A stretch of DNA of 64,000 bases from CAVQBP01 sp963710745 (GCA_963710745.1 CAVQBP010000019.1:186001-250000); one strand, 5' to 3'. Positions 55,501 through 63,787 are shown, counted from the stretch's first letter. The notes: a model not told the origin generated them from the sequence alone. Translations and numbers: made by a program.

Positions 55501-55743
55501 CTTGAGCAGGATAATTTCGATTTTATTTTACTTGATATAAATCTTCAGGGGGATTATAACGGAATAGATGCATTGAAATATATACATAAAATTCCAGGCT
55601 TCGAATCCACACCGATAATTGCTGCTACAGCTTACTTACTACCTGGTGATAAGGAGAAATTTATTGCCACAGGTTTCAATGATTTTATATCAAAACCTAT
55701 TTTTCACGATAATATGGTTGAGTCTCTCTCCAAGTTGTTTTAG
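52534..55743 (+). CDS. Cytoplasmic PAS hybrid histidine kinase with degenerate ATPase domain
   Basis: The 1069-residue protein has no membrane helix. PAS or PAS-like domains lie at about 10-125, 165-270, 285-385, 400-510 (GYSKDEFLNLDLTDLYTEDD ... NVLRDITKKVEHEKN) and 520-630. A HisKA-like helix has the phosphoacceptor FHEILTPINVILGF (His-662). The following ATPase domain lacks the usual N box (MQNLIYLLLLLTMNGEN instead of NLxxNA), DxGxG and GxGLGL motifs. A C-terminal receiver is intact (IEDQ, Asp-1001 in LLDINLQG, SKPIF). I infer a signalling scaffold or pseudokinase receiving phosphate from another kinase. It is the last of the KaiC-like gene cluster. Confidence 0.8.
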   Translation: MQNIINTNIELIESIKENINDPYLVLDQQGRILSFNNIASAFFSFSKGVENFYELLEHTSIKKMGELLHTVFTESNTIEEDIILNLNSGKNIRAHLIISRLIEKDEKLAFCLFRNINNDFKKTSLKIKIKEIDKIINNKEVLSIIEEVKASYPFTFISKNLVRKSADKLKVFFWLKNIDGSYLLVNDKVSASIGLNTVQIEGRKESNFIPHYLVNFQKSIDQYIVESANCTIIDGLQFGGLTNPDEYETIEIPLLDQENKIIAIAGIGQKKPDKKETFEINDKVKDLLDHVSCAIAFIDPKDMISFFNTRFSLHYGNKFFDLKETEYFKLFPSKAVEKISKFISSSSDETSFEFNDEEKNYFVKLKKIFNNNLYSGTSISIEEKIPDVESTVQSGFQVNDRILYDNPFPVLIFNKENLKFLEVNDAALQLYGYSKDEFLNLDLTDLYTEDDMQTLLELTTENIQEGVFNGPYKHKKKDGSNILIEMSKISIIYKGKDAGLNVLRDITKKVEHEKNSRIYKAVFEHTDSLLFLTDDSGFITFINNEVTNVLGYSIQELEKTSFTSLFEDDKRAFVSSEIFKSTTEKTISFSGNIKNSENELSSFKINAVPVFNFKNETDSFVILAKLKKETEIKSAQQIDKNETLDNGTSVLDNPSILSGLFHEILTPINVILGFVRELTESVEVLTPEQKEASDIINQNRIRLLNIMNTIIDYINISDSSIKLNIKEIKITNIIDNVQMDINDLGTQKNFELSYGKISSSLVFSSDEQKMQNLIYLLLLLTMNGENEKKIYFSAFQFNDENFILILKDNYSFTSNELIEKLNATIYGNNGDIKNYGISKFTILLIKKLLRLLKGSVKIVEENGNKEFGFVFPLDLAKYNQIKTEPDIELDKLEYIDEKWLDENFPVNDEINENINKQANEAYEGEIEPEESDVLVEETHGNVNSKKINLSELKCLYIEDQIDSQILFSFQMSELEEIKFASSLEEAIPILEQDNFDFILLDINLQGDYNGIDALKYIHKIPGFESTPIIAATAYLLPGDKEKFIATGFNDFISKPIFHDNMVESLSKLF

Positions 55744-55988
55744 TGCTACATACCCGATTAAATTTTTTAAGTATAATTAATCAATAATCATTAAATTATT
55801 TTTTGCTATTCAAATCAGAAATCTATTTTAGTCTTATTAGCGGTTTTATCCGGACACATATCAATTTCTGTCCAAATCAAATTAGTAATTGAATTAATTA
55901 GTCCTAAATGCGGGTAAATCAACAATTACAATGGTAGATTTATTGAGTGTTGCAATGGTGATGAATATAAATATTGCGGGTATGCGAG

Positions 55989-56073
55989 CGGAAAGGGAGA
56001 GATTCGAACTCTCGGTACCTTGCAGTACACACGCTTTCCAGGCGTGCCAGTTAAACCACTCCTGCACCTTTCC
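55989..56073 (-). tRNA. tRNA-Ser(GGA)
   Basis: On the minus strand, a 7-bp acceptor stem GGAAAGG/CCTTTCC, a D arm with GGTTTAACTGG, an anticodon stem CACGC/GCGTG around loop CTGGAAA (anticodon GGA), a long variable arm (TGTACTGCAAGGTACC) and a T arm GAGAG-TTCGAAT-CTCTC can be folded, with discriminator G. The long variable arm and G discriminator are serine-specific. It reads UCC and UCU. The CCA end is not encoded (the next bases are CTC). Confidence 0.97.
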
Positions 56074-56110
56074 GTTAAATTGCAACTGCAAATTTACATA
56101 AAATTCAACT

Positions 56111-56926
56111 TTAATCCACTTTATACAATTTAGCTGCTTTCTCTGCTGATGTTACAATTCCCCGGATCATTGCCGAACTAAAACCGTAATGTTCCATCTG
56201 GTTCAAACCGGAAATTGTACAGCCTCTTGGAGTAGTGACTTTGTCAACTTCTCCTTCAGGATGACTGTCCATATTAACCAGTAATGATGCTGCACCTTTA
56301 GCTGTTTGTGCTGCCATCAGCAGAGCTTCTTCCGAATGAAAACCTATTTCAATTCCGCCTTGTGAAGCTGCACGGATTGCCCTTAAGAAAAATGCTATAC
56401 CGCAGGCACATAAAGCTGTCGCAGGGATCATTAGTTCTTCATCAATAATTAATGTTTGTCCAACCGAATCAAAAATCTTTTTGGCAATATCAAGAGAATC
56501 ATCCGTTTTATTCTCACCGGAAAGACAAGTCATAGATTCCCTTATAGCTATTGCTGTATTCGGCATTGCTCTAATTACCGGAATTTCTTTACCGATTAGA
56601 TTTTTCATAACCTTTATACTTGCCCCTGAAACAACGGAAATTAGTATATGTTTGTTTTCATCGAGCGCAGATGATATTTCTTGTAATAATTCATTCAATT
56701 GTCCCGGTTGAACTGCAATCAAGATTACATCTGAATTTTTTACTGCAATAAGATTATCACTTGTAACGATAAAACCTTTGTTCGAATATTCTTTTATCAG
56801 CTCAGTCCTTTTCCGAGTAATATATATGTTTTCAGCAGGGAAAAGGTTTGAATTAATGAGTCCGTCGGCTATTGCCAATCCAATATTTCCTCCTCCGAGA
56901 ATTGCTACTTTTTTTTCTGAATTCAT
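56111..56926 (-). CDS. proC: Pyrroline-5-carboxylate reductase
   Basis: ProC makes proline from pyrroline-5-carboxylate with NAD(P)H. The 271-residue protein has the Rossmann start KVAILGGGNIGLAIADGLI, VILIAVQPGQLNELL, VIRAMPNTAIAIRES and the C-terminal signature EALLMAAQTAKGAASLL ... SHPEGEVDKVTTPRGCTISGLNQME. It lies 11 bp after thrC, so it is probably read from the threonine operon, joining proline and threonine synthesis in one transcript. The tRNA-Ser gene follows within 40 bp on the same strand. Confidence 0.95.
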   Translation of the reverse strand: MNSEKKVAILGGGNIGLAIADGLINSNLFPAENIYITRKRTELIKEYSNKGFIVTSDNLIAVKNSDVILIAVQPGQLNELLQEISSALDENKHILISVVSGASIKVMKNLIGKEIPVIRAMPNTAIAIRESMTCLSGENKTDDSLDIAKKIFDSVGQTLIIDEELMIPATALCACGIAFFLRAIRAASQGGIEIGFHSEEALLMAAQTAKGAASLLVNMDSHPEGEVDKVTTPRGCTISGLNQMEHYGFSSAMIRGIVTSAEKAAKLYKVD

Positions 56927-56937
56927 TATTTAACCTA

Positions 56938-58245
56938 TTATTGTTGGTTTAATAAATAGTTTTTAAAATCATCATATTCATTTGAGATATTTACTGATTT
57001 TTTTTCTTTATGAAGACATTTTTCTAATCTGTCAGGTATTTTAATGTTTTCTTTTACTATCTCTTCCATAATATCAATAAATTTTGAAGGATGTGCTGTT
57101 TCTAATATTATCCCGTTAAATGATTCAATATGATTTTCATTTACATACTTATTAAGTGCCTGAAAGCCCACGGCACCATGAGGATCTATTAAATACTTAT
57201 ATTCATTATAAATCTTCTTTATTGCATCTTTTGTTAATGGGTCTGAAATGCTGTAGCTGGAAATTTCATTATTTATTTTATTCCAATTATTCTCATATAA
57301 ATCTAAAATCCTGTAGAAATTACTCGGGTTTCCTACATCCATAGCATTTGAAATAGTTTTCACTGAAGGTTTTGGAATAAATTTCCCGGAATTTAAATAT
57401 ATTGGGAAAACATCATTTGCATTAACAGCGGAAATAAATTTATCAACCGGCAAACCCATCTTTTTAGAAATTAAACCGCCTGTTAAATTTCCAAAGTTGC
57501 CGCTTGGAACTGAAAATATCAGAGGTTTATTTTTATCCTTTAATTGTTTGTAGGCATTAAAATAATAAAATGATTGGGGAAGAAGTCGTGCAACATTGAT
57601 CGAGTTTGCCGAAGAAAGAAAAATGTTTCTGGTCAACTCACTGTCAAGAAAAGCCTGCTTCACCAATGTTTGACAATCGTCAAATGTTCCTTCAACTTCC
57701 AGTGCAGTGATATTTCCATCCAACGTTGTCAATTGCATTTCCTGGATATGACTTACTTTTTTACTTGGATATAAAAGATAGACCTTTATTCCTTCCATAT
57801 TAAAAAAACCGTTCGATACTGCACTTCCTGTATCCCCGGAAGTTGCAACTAAAATATTAATATCCTGTCTACTTTCTTTGGAAAAATATGAAAGGATTTC
57901 CGCCATAAAACGTGCTCCGAAATCCTTAAATGCAAGAGTGGGACCATGGAAAAGCTCAAGGATATTTGTATTTTCATTGAGACCAAATAATGGAGCATCA
58001 AAATTAATTGCCCTTTCGATGATTTTATTTAGAATTGACGAAGGTATTTCATCTTCAATAAAGAAAGAAGCAATTTTATAACTTATTTCATGAAATGAAA
58101 GTTCTTTAATTTCAGAAATAAATTTACCCGGAAACACGGGAATAAAATCAGGCATAAATAATCCGCCGTCATCTGCAATTCCTTTAATGACTGCTTCTTT
58201 AAATGAAACTCTTTTTGATTTTTTATTTGTGCTGTAATAATTCAA
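56938..58245 (-). CDS. thrC: Threonine synthase
   Basis: ThrC turns O-phosphohomoserine into threonine with pyridoxal phosphate. The 435-residue protein has the PLP lysine in ELFHGPTLAFKDFGARFMAE (Lys-107), the start YYSTNKKSKRVSFKEAVIKGIADDGGLFMP typical of the long class of the enzyme, NILVATSGDTGSAVSNGF for phosphate binding of PLP and SVPSGNFGNLTGG. It comes 39 bp after thrB in the operon. Confidence 0.96.
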   Translation of the reverse strand: MNYYSTNKKSKRVSFKEAVIKGIADDGGLFMPDFIPVFPGKFISEIKELSFHEISYKIASFFIEDEIPSSILNKIIERAINFDAPLFGLNENTNILELFHGPTLAFKDFGARFMAEILSYFSKESRQDINILVATSGDTGSAVSNGFFNMEGIKVYLLYPSKKVSHIQEMQLTTLDGNITALEVEGTFDDCQTLVKQAFLDSELTRNIFLSSANSINVARLLPQSFYYFNAYKQLKDKNKPLIFSVPSGNFGNLTGGLISKKMGLPVDKFISAVNANDVFPIYLNSGKFIPKPSVKTISNAMDVGNPSNFYRILDLYENNWNKINNEISSYSISDPLTKDAIKKIYNEYKYLIDPHGAVGFQALNKYVNENHIESFNGIILETAHPSKFIDIMEEIVKENIKIPDRLEKCLHKEKKSVNISNEYDDFKNYLLNQQ

Positions 58246-58284
58246 TTTAATAATGAAATGCTTAAAAAGCAGATGGAAAAATAA

Positions 58285-59220
58285 TTATTTTATTATTCTG
58301 GGACCTTCTTTATTAATCTTGGATATGTAAAGATCACTTTCAATTTCCAATTTTAAAAGAACATTCTGCATCTCTTTGCCGATGCTTTTAGCAGCTTTTT
58401 TTGAGGTGCTGAAAGCAAATATCGAAGGTCCCGATCCAGAAATACTGCAGCCCAATGCACCTGCATCAAGTGCTGCCTGCTTTATTTCATTGAATCCTGG
58501 AATTAAAATTGAGCGTATAGGTTCAACAATTACATCCTGAAGGGATCTACCTATAAGTTTATAATCTTGCTGTAATAATCCCGCAACCAGGCTTGCCACG
58601 TTACCCCATTGCTGTACTGCATCGGAAAGAAGGATCTGTTTTTTTAATATTTTTCTTGTATCTCCGGTGTGTATTTCAATATCCGGATGCACTATTGTAC
58701 AAAAAAGATCTTTTGGTACATCAATATTAATAACATCAAGAGGATTTAAACTTCTGACAATTATAAATCCTCCGTATAATGAAGCAGAAACATTATCAGC
58801 ATGCGGGGCTCCTCCGCAAGTTAATTTTTCTCCCTCCAGTGCAAAAGGAAGCAGTTCTTGTTTACTAAGCGGTTTACCCAAAATTTCATTCAGGGCAAAT
58901 ACACTTGCTACAGCGCTTGCGGCACTTGATCCTAATCCGCTCGCGAGAGACATTTTTTTGTGTATTTCAATTTCAATTCCCTTGGAAAATCCAAGATACT
59001 TAACTAAAGAAGTTATTGATGTACCAGCTGTATTTTTTTCAACTTGTTTGGGAAGCTTTCCATAATCACCCGTAATTTTTGATATTACAATACCAGACTT
59101 CTTTGTAATTTTTAATTTCAGTTCATCACCGGGACCGTCGATTGCAAATCCCATAATATCAAATCCACAGCTGACATTTGTGACAGAAGCAGGTGCAAAT
59201 ACTTTAATTTCTTGTTTCAT
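58285..59220 (-). CDS. thrB: Homoserine kinase
   Basis: ThrB phosphorylates homoserine. The start is ATG 59220 (MKQEIKVFAPASVTNVSCGFD), matching the GHMP-family beginning; the longer frame overlaps asd. The 311-residue protein has the ATP loop SLASGLGSSAASAVA (about 91-105), GGAPHADNVSASLYGGFI and the C-terminal GALGCSISGSGPSIFAF. Only five bases separate it from asd. Confidence 0.96.
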   Translation of the reverse strand: MKQEIKVFAPASVTNVSCGFDIMGFAIDGPGDELKLKITKKSGIVISKITGDYGKLPKQVEKNTAGTSITSLVKYLGFSKGIEIEIHKKMSLASGLGSSAASAVASVFALNEILGKPLSKQELLPFALEGEKLTCGGAPHADNVSASLYGGFIIVRSLNPLDVINIDVPKDLFCTIVHPDIEIHTGDTRKILKKQILLSDAVQQWGNVASLVAGLLQQDYKLIGRSLQDVIVEPIRSILIPGFNEIKQAALDAGALGCSISGSGPSIFAFSTSKKAAKSIGKEMQNVLLKLEIESDLYISKINKEGPRIIK

Positions 59221-59225
59221 TAATT

Positions 59226-60275
59226 TTACTTTATGTATCCTTTTGATATCATCAATTCTGCACAAAGAATTGCACCGCCTGCAGCACCTCTAACAGTATT
59301 ATGTGAGAGTACAATAAACTTATAATCTAACAGTGGATCCTTTCTAAGTCTTCCAACAGAAACTGCCATGCCTTTATCCAAATTTCGATGAATTTTAGGC
59401 TGAGGATATTTATCTTCCGAAAAATAATAAATCGGTTTTACAGGAGCGGTAGGAAGATTTAACTCCTGCGGTGCACTTGAAAAGTTTTGCCAGGCATCAA
59501 TTAAATCTTTTTCCGAAGCTTTATTTTTTAATTTAACTTGGACACACTCAAGGTGTCCGTCTAAAACTGCAACCCTGTTACATTGGGCACTTATTTTAAT
59601 ATTAGTATTTACAATATCATGTAAGTTCAAATCGCCTAAAATTTTTAGCGGTTCGCTTTCCAGTTTTACTTCTTCACCTGAAATAAATGGAATAACATTA
59701 TCAACAATATCAAGGCTCGAAACTCCAGGGTAACCCGCACCGGATAATGCCTGCATAGTTACTACATTAACCATGTCCAACCCGAAATTATCGTACAACG
59801 GTTTGAGCGCAAGAACTAAACCTATAGTTGAGCAATTCGGATTAGTTACTATACAACCACCATTATACTTCTGAGTCTTAATCAAATCCAAATGGGAAGG
59901 ATTTATTTCCGGAACTAAAAGCGGAACGTCTTTGTCCATTCTGTGATTTTTTGAATTTGAAACTACTATGTAACCTTTTTGAGCAAATTCAGATTCAATT
60001 TCGCCGGCAACGCTTGAGTCTAAGCCGGAAAAAACAATTTTGGAATCAAGATCAGGCATACAATTTTTTACTTTAAGATTTGCGATTCTTTCGGGAATTG
60101 GAGAAGATAGTATCCAATTCACCGCATCTTTATACAAATTACCGGCAGACCTTTCTGAAGCAGCAACTTCGGCAACTTCAAACCATGGATGATTTGATAA
60201 TAGCTCAATAAATTTCTGGCCTACGCTTCCTGTTGCTCCTAATACACCAACAGGAATTTTGTTTGTTATATCCAT
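59226..60275 (-). CDS. asd: Aspartate-semialdehyde dehydrogenase
   Basis: Asd reduces aspartyl phosphate to aspartate semialdehyde with NADPH. The 349-residue protein has the NADP motif VGVLGATGSVGQKFIELL, the catalytic Cys-148 in TNPNCSTIGLVLALKPL, VVTMQALSGAGYPGV and AQCNRVAVLDGHLECVQVK with the active-site His. The sequence resembles the fungal/archaeal-like class of the enzyme. It lies 24 bp after thrA. The common pathway to lysine and methionine also depends on this gene. Confidence 0.95.
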   Translation of the reverse strand: MDITNKIPVGVLGATGSVGQKFIELLSNHPWFEVAEVAASERSAGNLYKDAVNWILSSPIPERIANLKVKNCMPDLDSKIVFSGLDSSVAGEIESEFAQKGYIVVSNSKNHRMDKDVPLLVPEINPSHLDLIKTQKYNGGCIVTNPNCSTIGLVLALKPLYDNFGLDMVNVVTMQALSGAGYPGVSSLDIVDNVIPFISGEEVKLESEPLKILGDLNLHDIVNTNIKISAQCNRVAVLDGHLECVQVKLKNKASEKDLIDAWQNFSSAPQELNLPTAPVKPIYYFSEDKYPQPKIHRNLDKGMAVSVGRLRKDPLLDYKFIVLSHNTVRGAAGGAILCAELMISKGYIK

Positions 60276-60299
60276 TTATATTTTCCCTTCTGATATATT

Positions 60300-62756
60300 T
60301 TAACTTAAATAACGTGCAGCTCGAATAATATCTGCAAAAACTCCTGAAGCAGTAACTTCGGCACCAGCACCAGGACCTTTCACAACTACAGGTCTTTCCT
60401 GGTTATATTTTGTTGTGAATGCAATAACATTATCAATCCCTGATAAAAAGTAAAAAGGATGATCGGTATTGACTTCCTGCATTGAAATTTTTGCTTTACC
60501 GTTTTCTAAGCTGGCAATGTAACGGAACAAGTTTCCTTTTGCAGCAGCTTTCTCTCTCATTCGTTCAAAATCCTTATCATGTTTTTTTAACTTTATAAAA
60601 AAGTCTTCTACTGATTTTGCTTTTTCAACTTCATCCGGGAGTATCTTCTCAATTTTAATATCTTTAAGTTCCAATGTTAATCCTGCTTCTCTTGCAAGGA
60701 TTAATAATTTCCTTGCAACATCCATCCCGCTTAAATCTTCTCTGGGATCAGGTTCGGTATATCCTTTTTCTTTAGCTAATTTAACAACTTCACTAAAGGG
60801 CTTATCTTTAGAAAAAGTGTTAAAAATATAACTTAAAGTTCCAGATAATATTCCTTCAATCTTTTGTATTTCATCACCGCTTGAAACCAGATCTTTTAAA
60901 GTCCCGATTATCGGCAGTCCGGCACCAACATTAGTTTCATACAAAAATTTAACGTTATGTTTTAAAACCAATTGTTTAAGCTGCTGATAAAAATCAAAAC
61001 TAATAGAATTTGCAATTTTATTAGGAGTAACAATTGAAATATTTGAGCACAAAATATCCGGATATTTTTCAACTACAATTTTACTTGCAGTGCAATCAAT
61101 AAAAACACTGTTCGATAAATTTAATGTTCGCATATTATCAATAAACTTTTCAAGATCAGTCAATATACCTTTTGCAATTAATTTATCCTTCCATCCTTTA
61201 ACATCAATTCCATTATGATCGATTAACATCTTTCTTGAGTTCGCTATTCCGATTACTTTAAAATCGAGGCCGAATTCTTCAGAAAGATAATTAATTTGAT
61301 TATCAATTTGATTTAAAAGAGTTCCTCCTATCAACCCGGTACCGATTAGGAAAATGTTGACAGATCTTTCCTTCGAAAGGAAAAGACTGTCATGAAGGGC
61401 ATTTAAAGCTTTAGATTCATGCTCCCTTGAAATTACAGTTGATATATTTAATTCAGAAGAACCCTGAGCAATTGCTACAACATTTATCCCGTTTCTGCCA
61501 AGTGCCTGAAAAACTTTTCCTGAAATACCCGGATAGTTTCTCATATTTTCACCGACTACGGCAACAATCGAAACATTATCTTCAATAATAGGTTCATTAA
61601 CCAGGTTCTCAAATATTTCAAATTTAAATTCTTTTTCAATTGATTTTTTTGCAAGTGAAGCATACTGAGGAAGAACAGCTATGCACAATGAGTGCTCCGA
61701 AGATGCCTGTGTAATTAAGATGACATTAATTTTAACTTGTGCCAAAGCGGAAAAAATTCTTTGAGCGATTCCTGAAACACCTATCATTCCGCTTCCCTGG
61801 ATTCTGATTAGTGCTATGTTATCTATTGAAGATAATCCTTTTATTGTAAACTTTTGCGAATTAGGCTGATTGGTTATTAATGTTCCGGTGAAACCCGGAT
61901 TGAAAGTGTTTTTAATTACAATAGGAATTTTTCTGCTGAATGCCGGTTGAATTGTCGGAGGATGAATTACCTTGGCTCCAAAGTGAGATAGTTCCATTGC
62001 TTCTTCATAAGTTATGTGAGGAAGAGAAAAAGCATTTTTAACTTTCCTGGGATCAGCAGTCATTACACCGTCAACATCTGTCCAGATCTGAATTTCAGAA
62101 ACATTAAGTGCCGCTCCAAATATAGCGGCGGTATAATCGGAACCGCCTCTTCCCAGGGTTGTTGTTTCATTATTAATCGTAGAACCTATAAAACCAGTAA
62201 TAACTTGAAGCTTTTTATGAGATCTAAAATAATTTTTTATTCTTTTTGTTGTGAGTTCGAATTCTACTTTTGCATTACCAAAGTTATTGTCAGTTCTTAC
62301 CAGTTCACGGCTGTCCAGGTATTCACTGGGAATTCCTTTATCGTGCAAAGCATTTGCAATTATATAAGCGGATAAGCGCTCACCAAAACTTAAAATAAAA
62401 TCCAGTGTTCGGGGTGATAATTCTTTTACCAGGAATACACCGTGAATTACATCTTCAAGTTCATTCAGACTTAGCTTTATATTAGCCAGAATATTGCTTT
62501 GCTTTTTTACAGAAATTAGCTCTTTAGTAGTAGAAAGATGGCGATGCTCAAGATTTTTAAATAATTCCTGATATTTATTGTTGCCTGTTGAAGCTAGTTT
62601 ACTAATTCTTATTAATTCATCTGTTACCCCTTGAAAAGCGGAAAAGACGACTGAAATTTTGTTTTTCTTTTTTATTATCGAATTAATTATTTCAATAACA
62701 TTTTTTATCTTTTCAGAAGAACCAACCGAAGAACCGCCAAACTTTAGGATTTTCAT
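60300..62756 (-). CDS. thrA: Bifunctional aspartokinase / homoserine dehydrogenase
   Basis: The enzyme catalyses the first and third steps of threonine synthesis. The 818-residue protein has an aspartokinase domain (KFGGSSVGSSEKIKN at the start, TLGRGGSDYTAAIFGAAL, WTDVDGVMTADPRKV), two ACT domains for feedback control (about 310-460, with GSGMIGVSGIAQRIFSAL and VVGENMRNYPGISGKVFQAL) and a homoserine dehydrogenase domain (IFLIGTGLIGGTLLNQI, VTPNKIANS, YETNVGAGLPIIGTLKDLVSSGDEI, GILSGTLSYIF, GYTEPDPREDLSGMDVARKL). Feedback by threonine is known for the family. It is the first gene of thrA-asd-thrB-thrC-proC and stands behind an attenuator. Confidence 0.97.
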   Translation of the reverse strand: MKILKFGGSSVGSSEKIKNVIEIINSIIKKKNKISVVFSAFQGVTDELIRISKLASTGNNKYQELFKNLEHRHLSTTKELISVKKQSNILANIKLSLNELEDVIHGVFLVKELSPRTLDFILSFGERLSAYIIANALHDKGIPSEYLDSRELVRTDNNFGNAKVEFELTTKRIKNYFRSHKKLQVITGFIGSTINNETTTLGRGGSDYTAAIFGAALNVSEIQIWTDVDGVMTADPRKVKNAFSLPHITYEEAMELSHFGAKVIHPPTIQPAFSRKIPIVIKNTFNPGFTGTLITNQPNSQKFTIKGLSSIDNIALIRIQGSGMIGVSGIAQRIFSALAQVKINVILITQASSEHSLCIAVLPQYASLAKKSIEKEFKFEIFENLVNEPIIEDNVSIVAVVGENMRNYPGISGKVFQALGRNGINVVAIAQGSSELNISTVISREHESKALNALHDSLFLSKERSVNIFLIGTGLIGGTLLNQIDNQINYLSEEFGLDFKVIGIANSRKMLIDHNGIDVKGWKDKLIAKGILTDLEKFIDNMRTLNLSNSVFIDCTASKIVVEKYPDILCSNISIVTPNKIANSISFDFYQQLKQLVLKHNVKFLYETNVGAGLPIIGTLKDLVSSGDEIQKIEGILSGTLSYIFNTFSKDKPFSEVVKLAKEKGYTEPDPREDLSGMDVARKLLILAREAGLTLELKDIKIEKILPDEVEKAKSVEDFFIKLKKHDKDFERMREKAAAKGNLFRYIASLENGKAKISMQEVNTDHPFYFLSGIDNVIAFTTKYNQERPVVVKGPGAGAEVTASGVFADIIRAARYLS

Positions 62757-62780
62757 TTTATGTGTTCTTTTATTTTATAT

Positions 62781-62812
62781 AAAAAAAAACCGACTCACAT
62801 CTGAAGCCGGTT
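62781..62812 (-). terminator. Attenuator terminator of the threonine operon
   Basis: On the minus strand AACCGGCTT and GAGTCGGTT pair (nine base pairs, two of them G-U) around loop CAGATGT, followed by nine T. It lies between the leader peptide and thrA, 25 bp before the thrA start. Its left arm contains CTTCAG, which can pair instead with CTGAAG (62841-62846) overlapping the leader stop codon. Confidence 0.85.
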
Positions 62813-62842
62813 GTTAAAAATTTTGAATATTACATACCTACT

Positions 62843-62923
62843 TCAGTTGTCAGGAGGAGTTTTAGGCATTGTAGTGTACTTTGTAGATGGAATAGTAAGT
62901 ATGTTTATATTTGTTTTTTTCAT
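62843..62923 (-). CDS. thrL: Threonine operon leader peptide (26 aa)
   Basis: A short frame begins MKKTNINILTIPST and ends in TPPDN. Of its 26 residues six are Thr and three are Ile, the two regulatory amino acids of the classic threonine leader. It ends 30 bases before a terminator hairpin that stands ahead of thrA. No Shine-Dalgarno is seen and the start lies six bases after a TAnnTTTG promoter element, so the transcript may be nearly leaderless. By position and composition it acts as the ribosome-stalling sensor of an attenuator; it is not similar in sequence to E. coli ThrL beyond composition. Confidence 0.85.
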   Translation of the reverse strand: MKKTNINILTIPSTKYTTMPKTPPDN

Positions 62924-62929
62924 AATATA

Positions 62930-62961
62930 CAAACCTAACATATAAAATTTTATTTGTCAAT
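62930..62961 (-). promoter_or_regulatory. Promoter of the threonine operon, Bacteroidota type
   Basis: On the minus strand ATTG, a 20-base spacer and TAGGTTTG match the Bacteroidota consensus TTTG-N19/20-TAnnTTTG (one mismatch in the first box). The TTGACA here also fits a general -35 box. The leader ATG follows six bases downstream. Confidence 0.6.
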
Positions 62962-62995
62962 ATTTTTTCAAACTTTCTGAAACAATGAATGAATG

Positions 62996-63787
62996 TTAAA
63001 ATGGGAAATCTTCCCTGTAGTTCATATTTTCTTCAAGTTTTTCTTCCACAAATTTTTGTGCAGTTAAGTGAATTGTATTTCCTTCAACATAAATTGCTTT
63101 ATATGGTTTTGTCGGGCAGGCGAATTCACAGGCACCGCATCCAATACAGTATTCTTCTTTTATTTCAGGAAGGTGCAGGTTATTATACGGGATCATTTTT
63201 ACTGCTTTGGTCGGGCAATGTTCTGAGCAAGCTCCGCATTCGGTTTTTTCTATTTCAACTATACAGTTTTCTTTTATGAATTTTACTTTTCCAATTTGAG
63301 TAAGCTTTTTATCATCCAGGGTTAAAGGTAAAATGGCTCCGCTTGGACATATATCTATACAAACTTTACATTCGAAGTTACAGAAACCTGTTTTGTAATC
63401 CATATAAGGCTGAAGTATTCCCAGGATTCCATATTCAAATAATGATGGCTGTAAAACCTGGGTAGGACATGAACTAATGCATAAATGACAGCCGGTACAT
63501 GTGCTGGTAAAATGTTCAATATTCTGTGAACCCGGGGGACTTGAATAGTTTTTCTTTATTACAGGAACTTTGTTTTCCTTCTTTGGAATTATTTTAACCT
63601 GTGCTAATGAAAAACCCGAAAGACCTAATAAGTATAAAAAAGTTTTTGAGATAAATTCTCTTCTTCTATTGTCAAATTTAACATTGCTATATTTTGTTTT
63701 TGAGTTCAGGGAATTTTTAAAAGAGATACCGCCTGTCGGACAAACATTAAAACAATTATAGCATGATACACATCTTGTCAAAGTCAA
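62996..63787 (-). CDS. Multi-cluster 4Fe-4S protein, C-terminal part (frameshifted gene)
   Basis: The nominal TTG start gives 263 residues with five cysteine groups: CVSCYNCFNVCP at the very start, CTGCHLCISSCP, CNFECKVCIDICP, CGACSEHCP and CIGCGACEFACP; a membrane-like stretch (FISKTFLYLLGLSGFSLAQ) follows the first. The first CxxCxxCxxxCP begins only five residues in, and the upstream frame ends ...KEVDFDK just where it should join CVSC; removing the A at 63773 fuses them. So it is the end of one polyferredoxin. The role is electron transfer at the membrane; partner unknown. Confidence 0.8.
   Translation of the reverse strand: MTLTRCVSCYNCFNVCPTGGISFKNSLNSKTKYSNVKFDNRRREFISKTFLYLLGLSGFSLAQVKIIPKKENKVPVIKKNYSSPPGSQNIEHFTSTCTGCHLCISSCPTQVLQPSLFEYGILGILQPYMDYKTGFCNFECKVCIDICPSGAILPLTLDDKKLTQIGKVKFIKENCIVEIEKTECGACSEHCPTKAVKMIPYNNLHLPEIKEEYCIGCGACEFACPTKPYKAIYVEGNTIHLTAQKFVEEKLEENMNYREDFPF

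Noticed and set aside
62016..62375. 119-codon plus-strand frame opposite thrA
   Set aside because: Shadow of the aspartokinase domain; no recognisable protein pattern.
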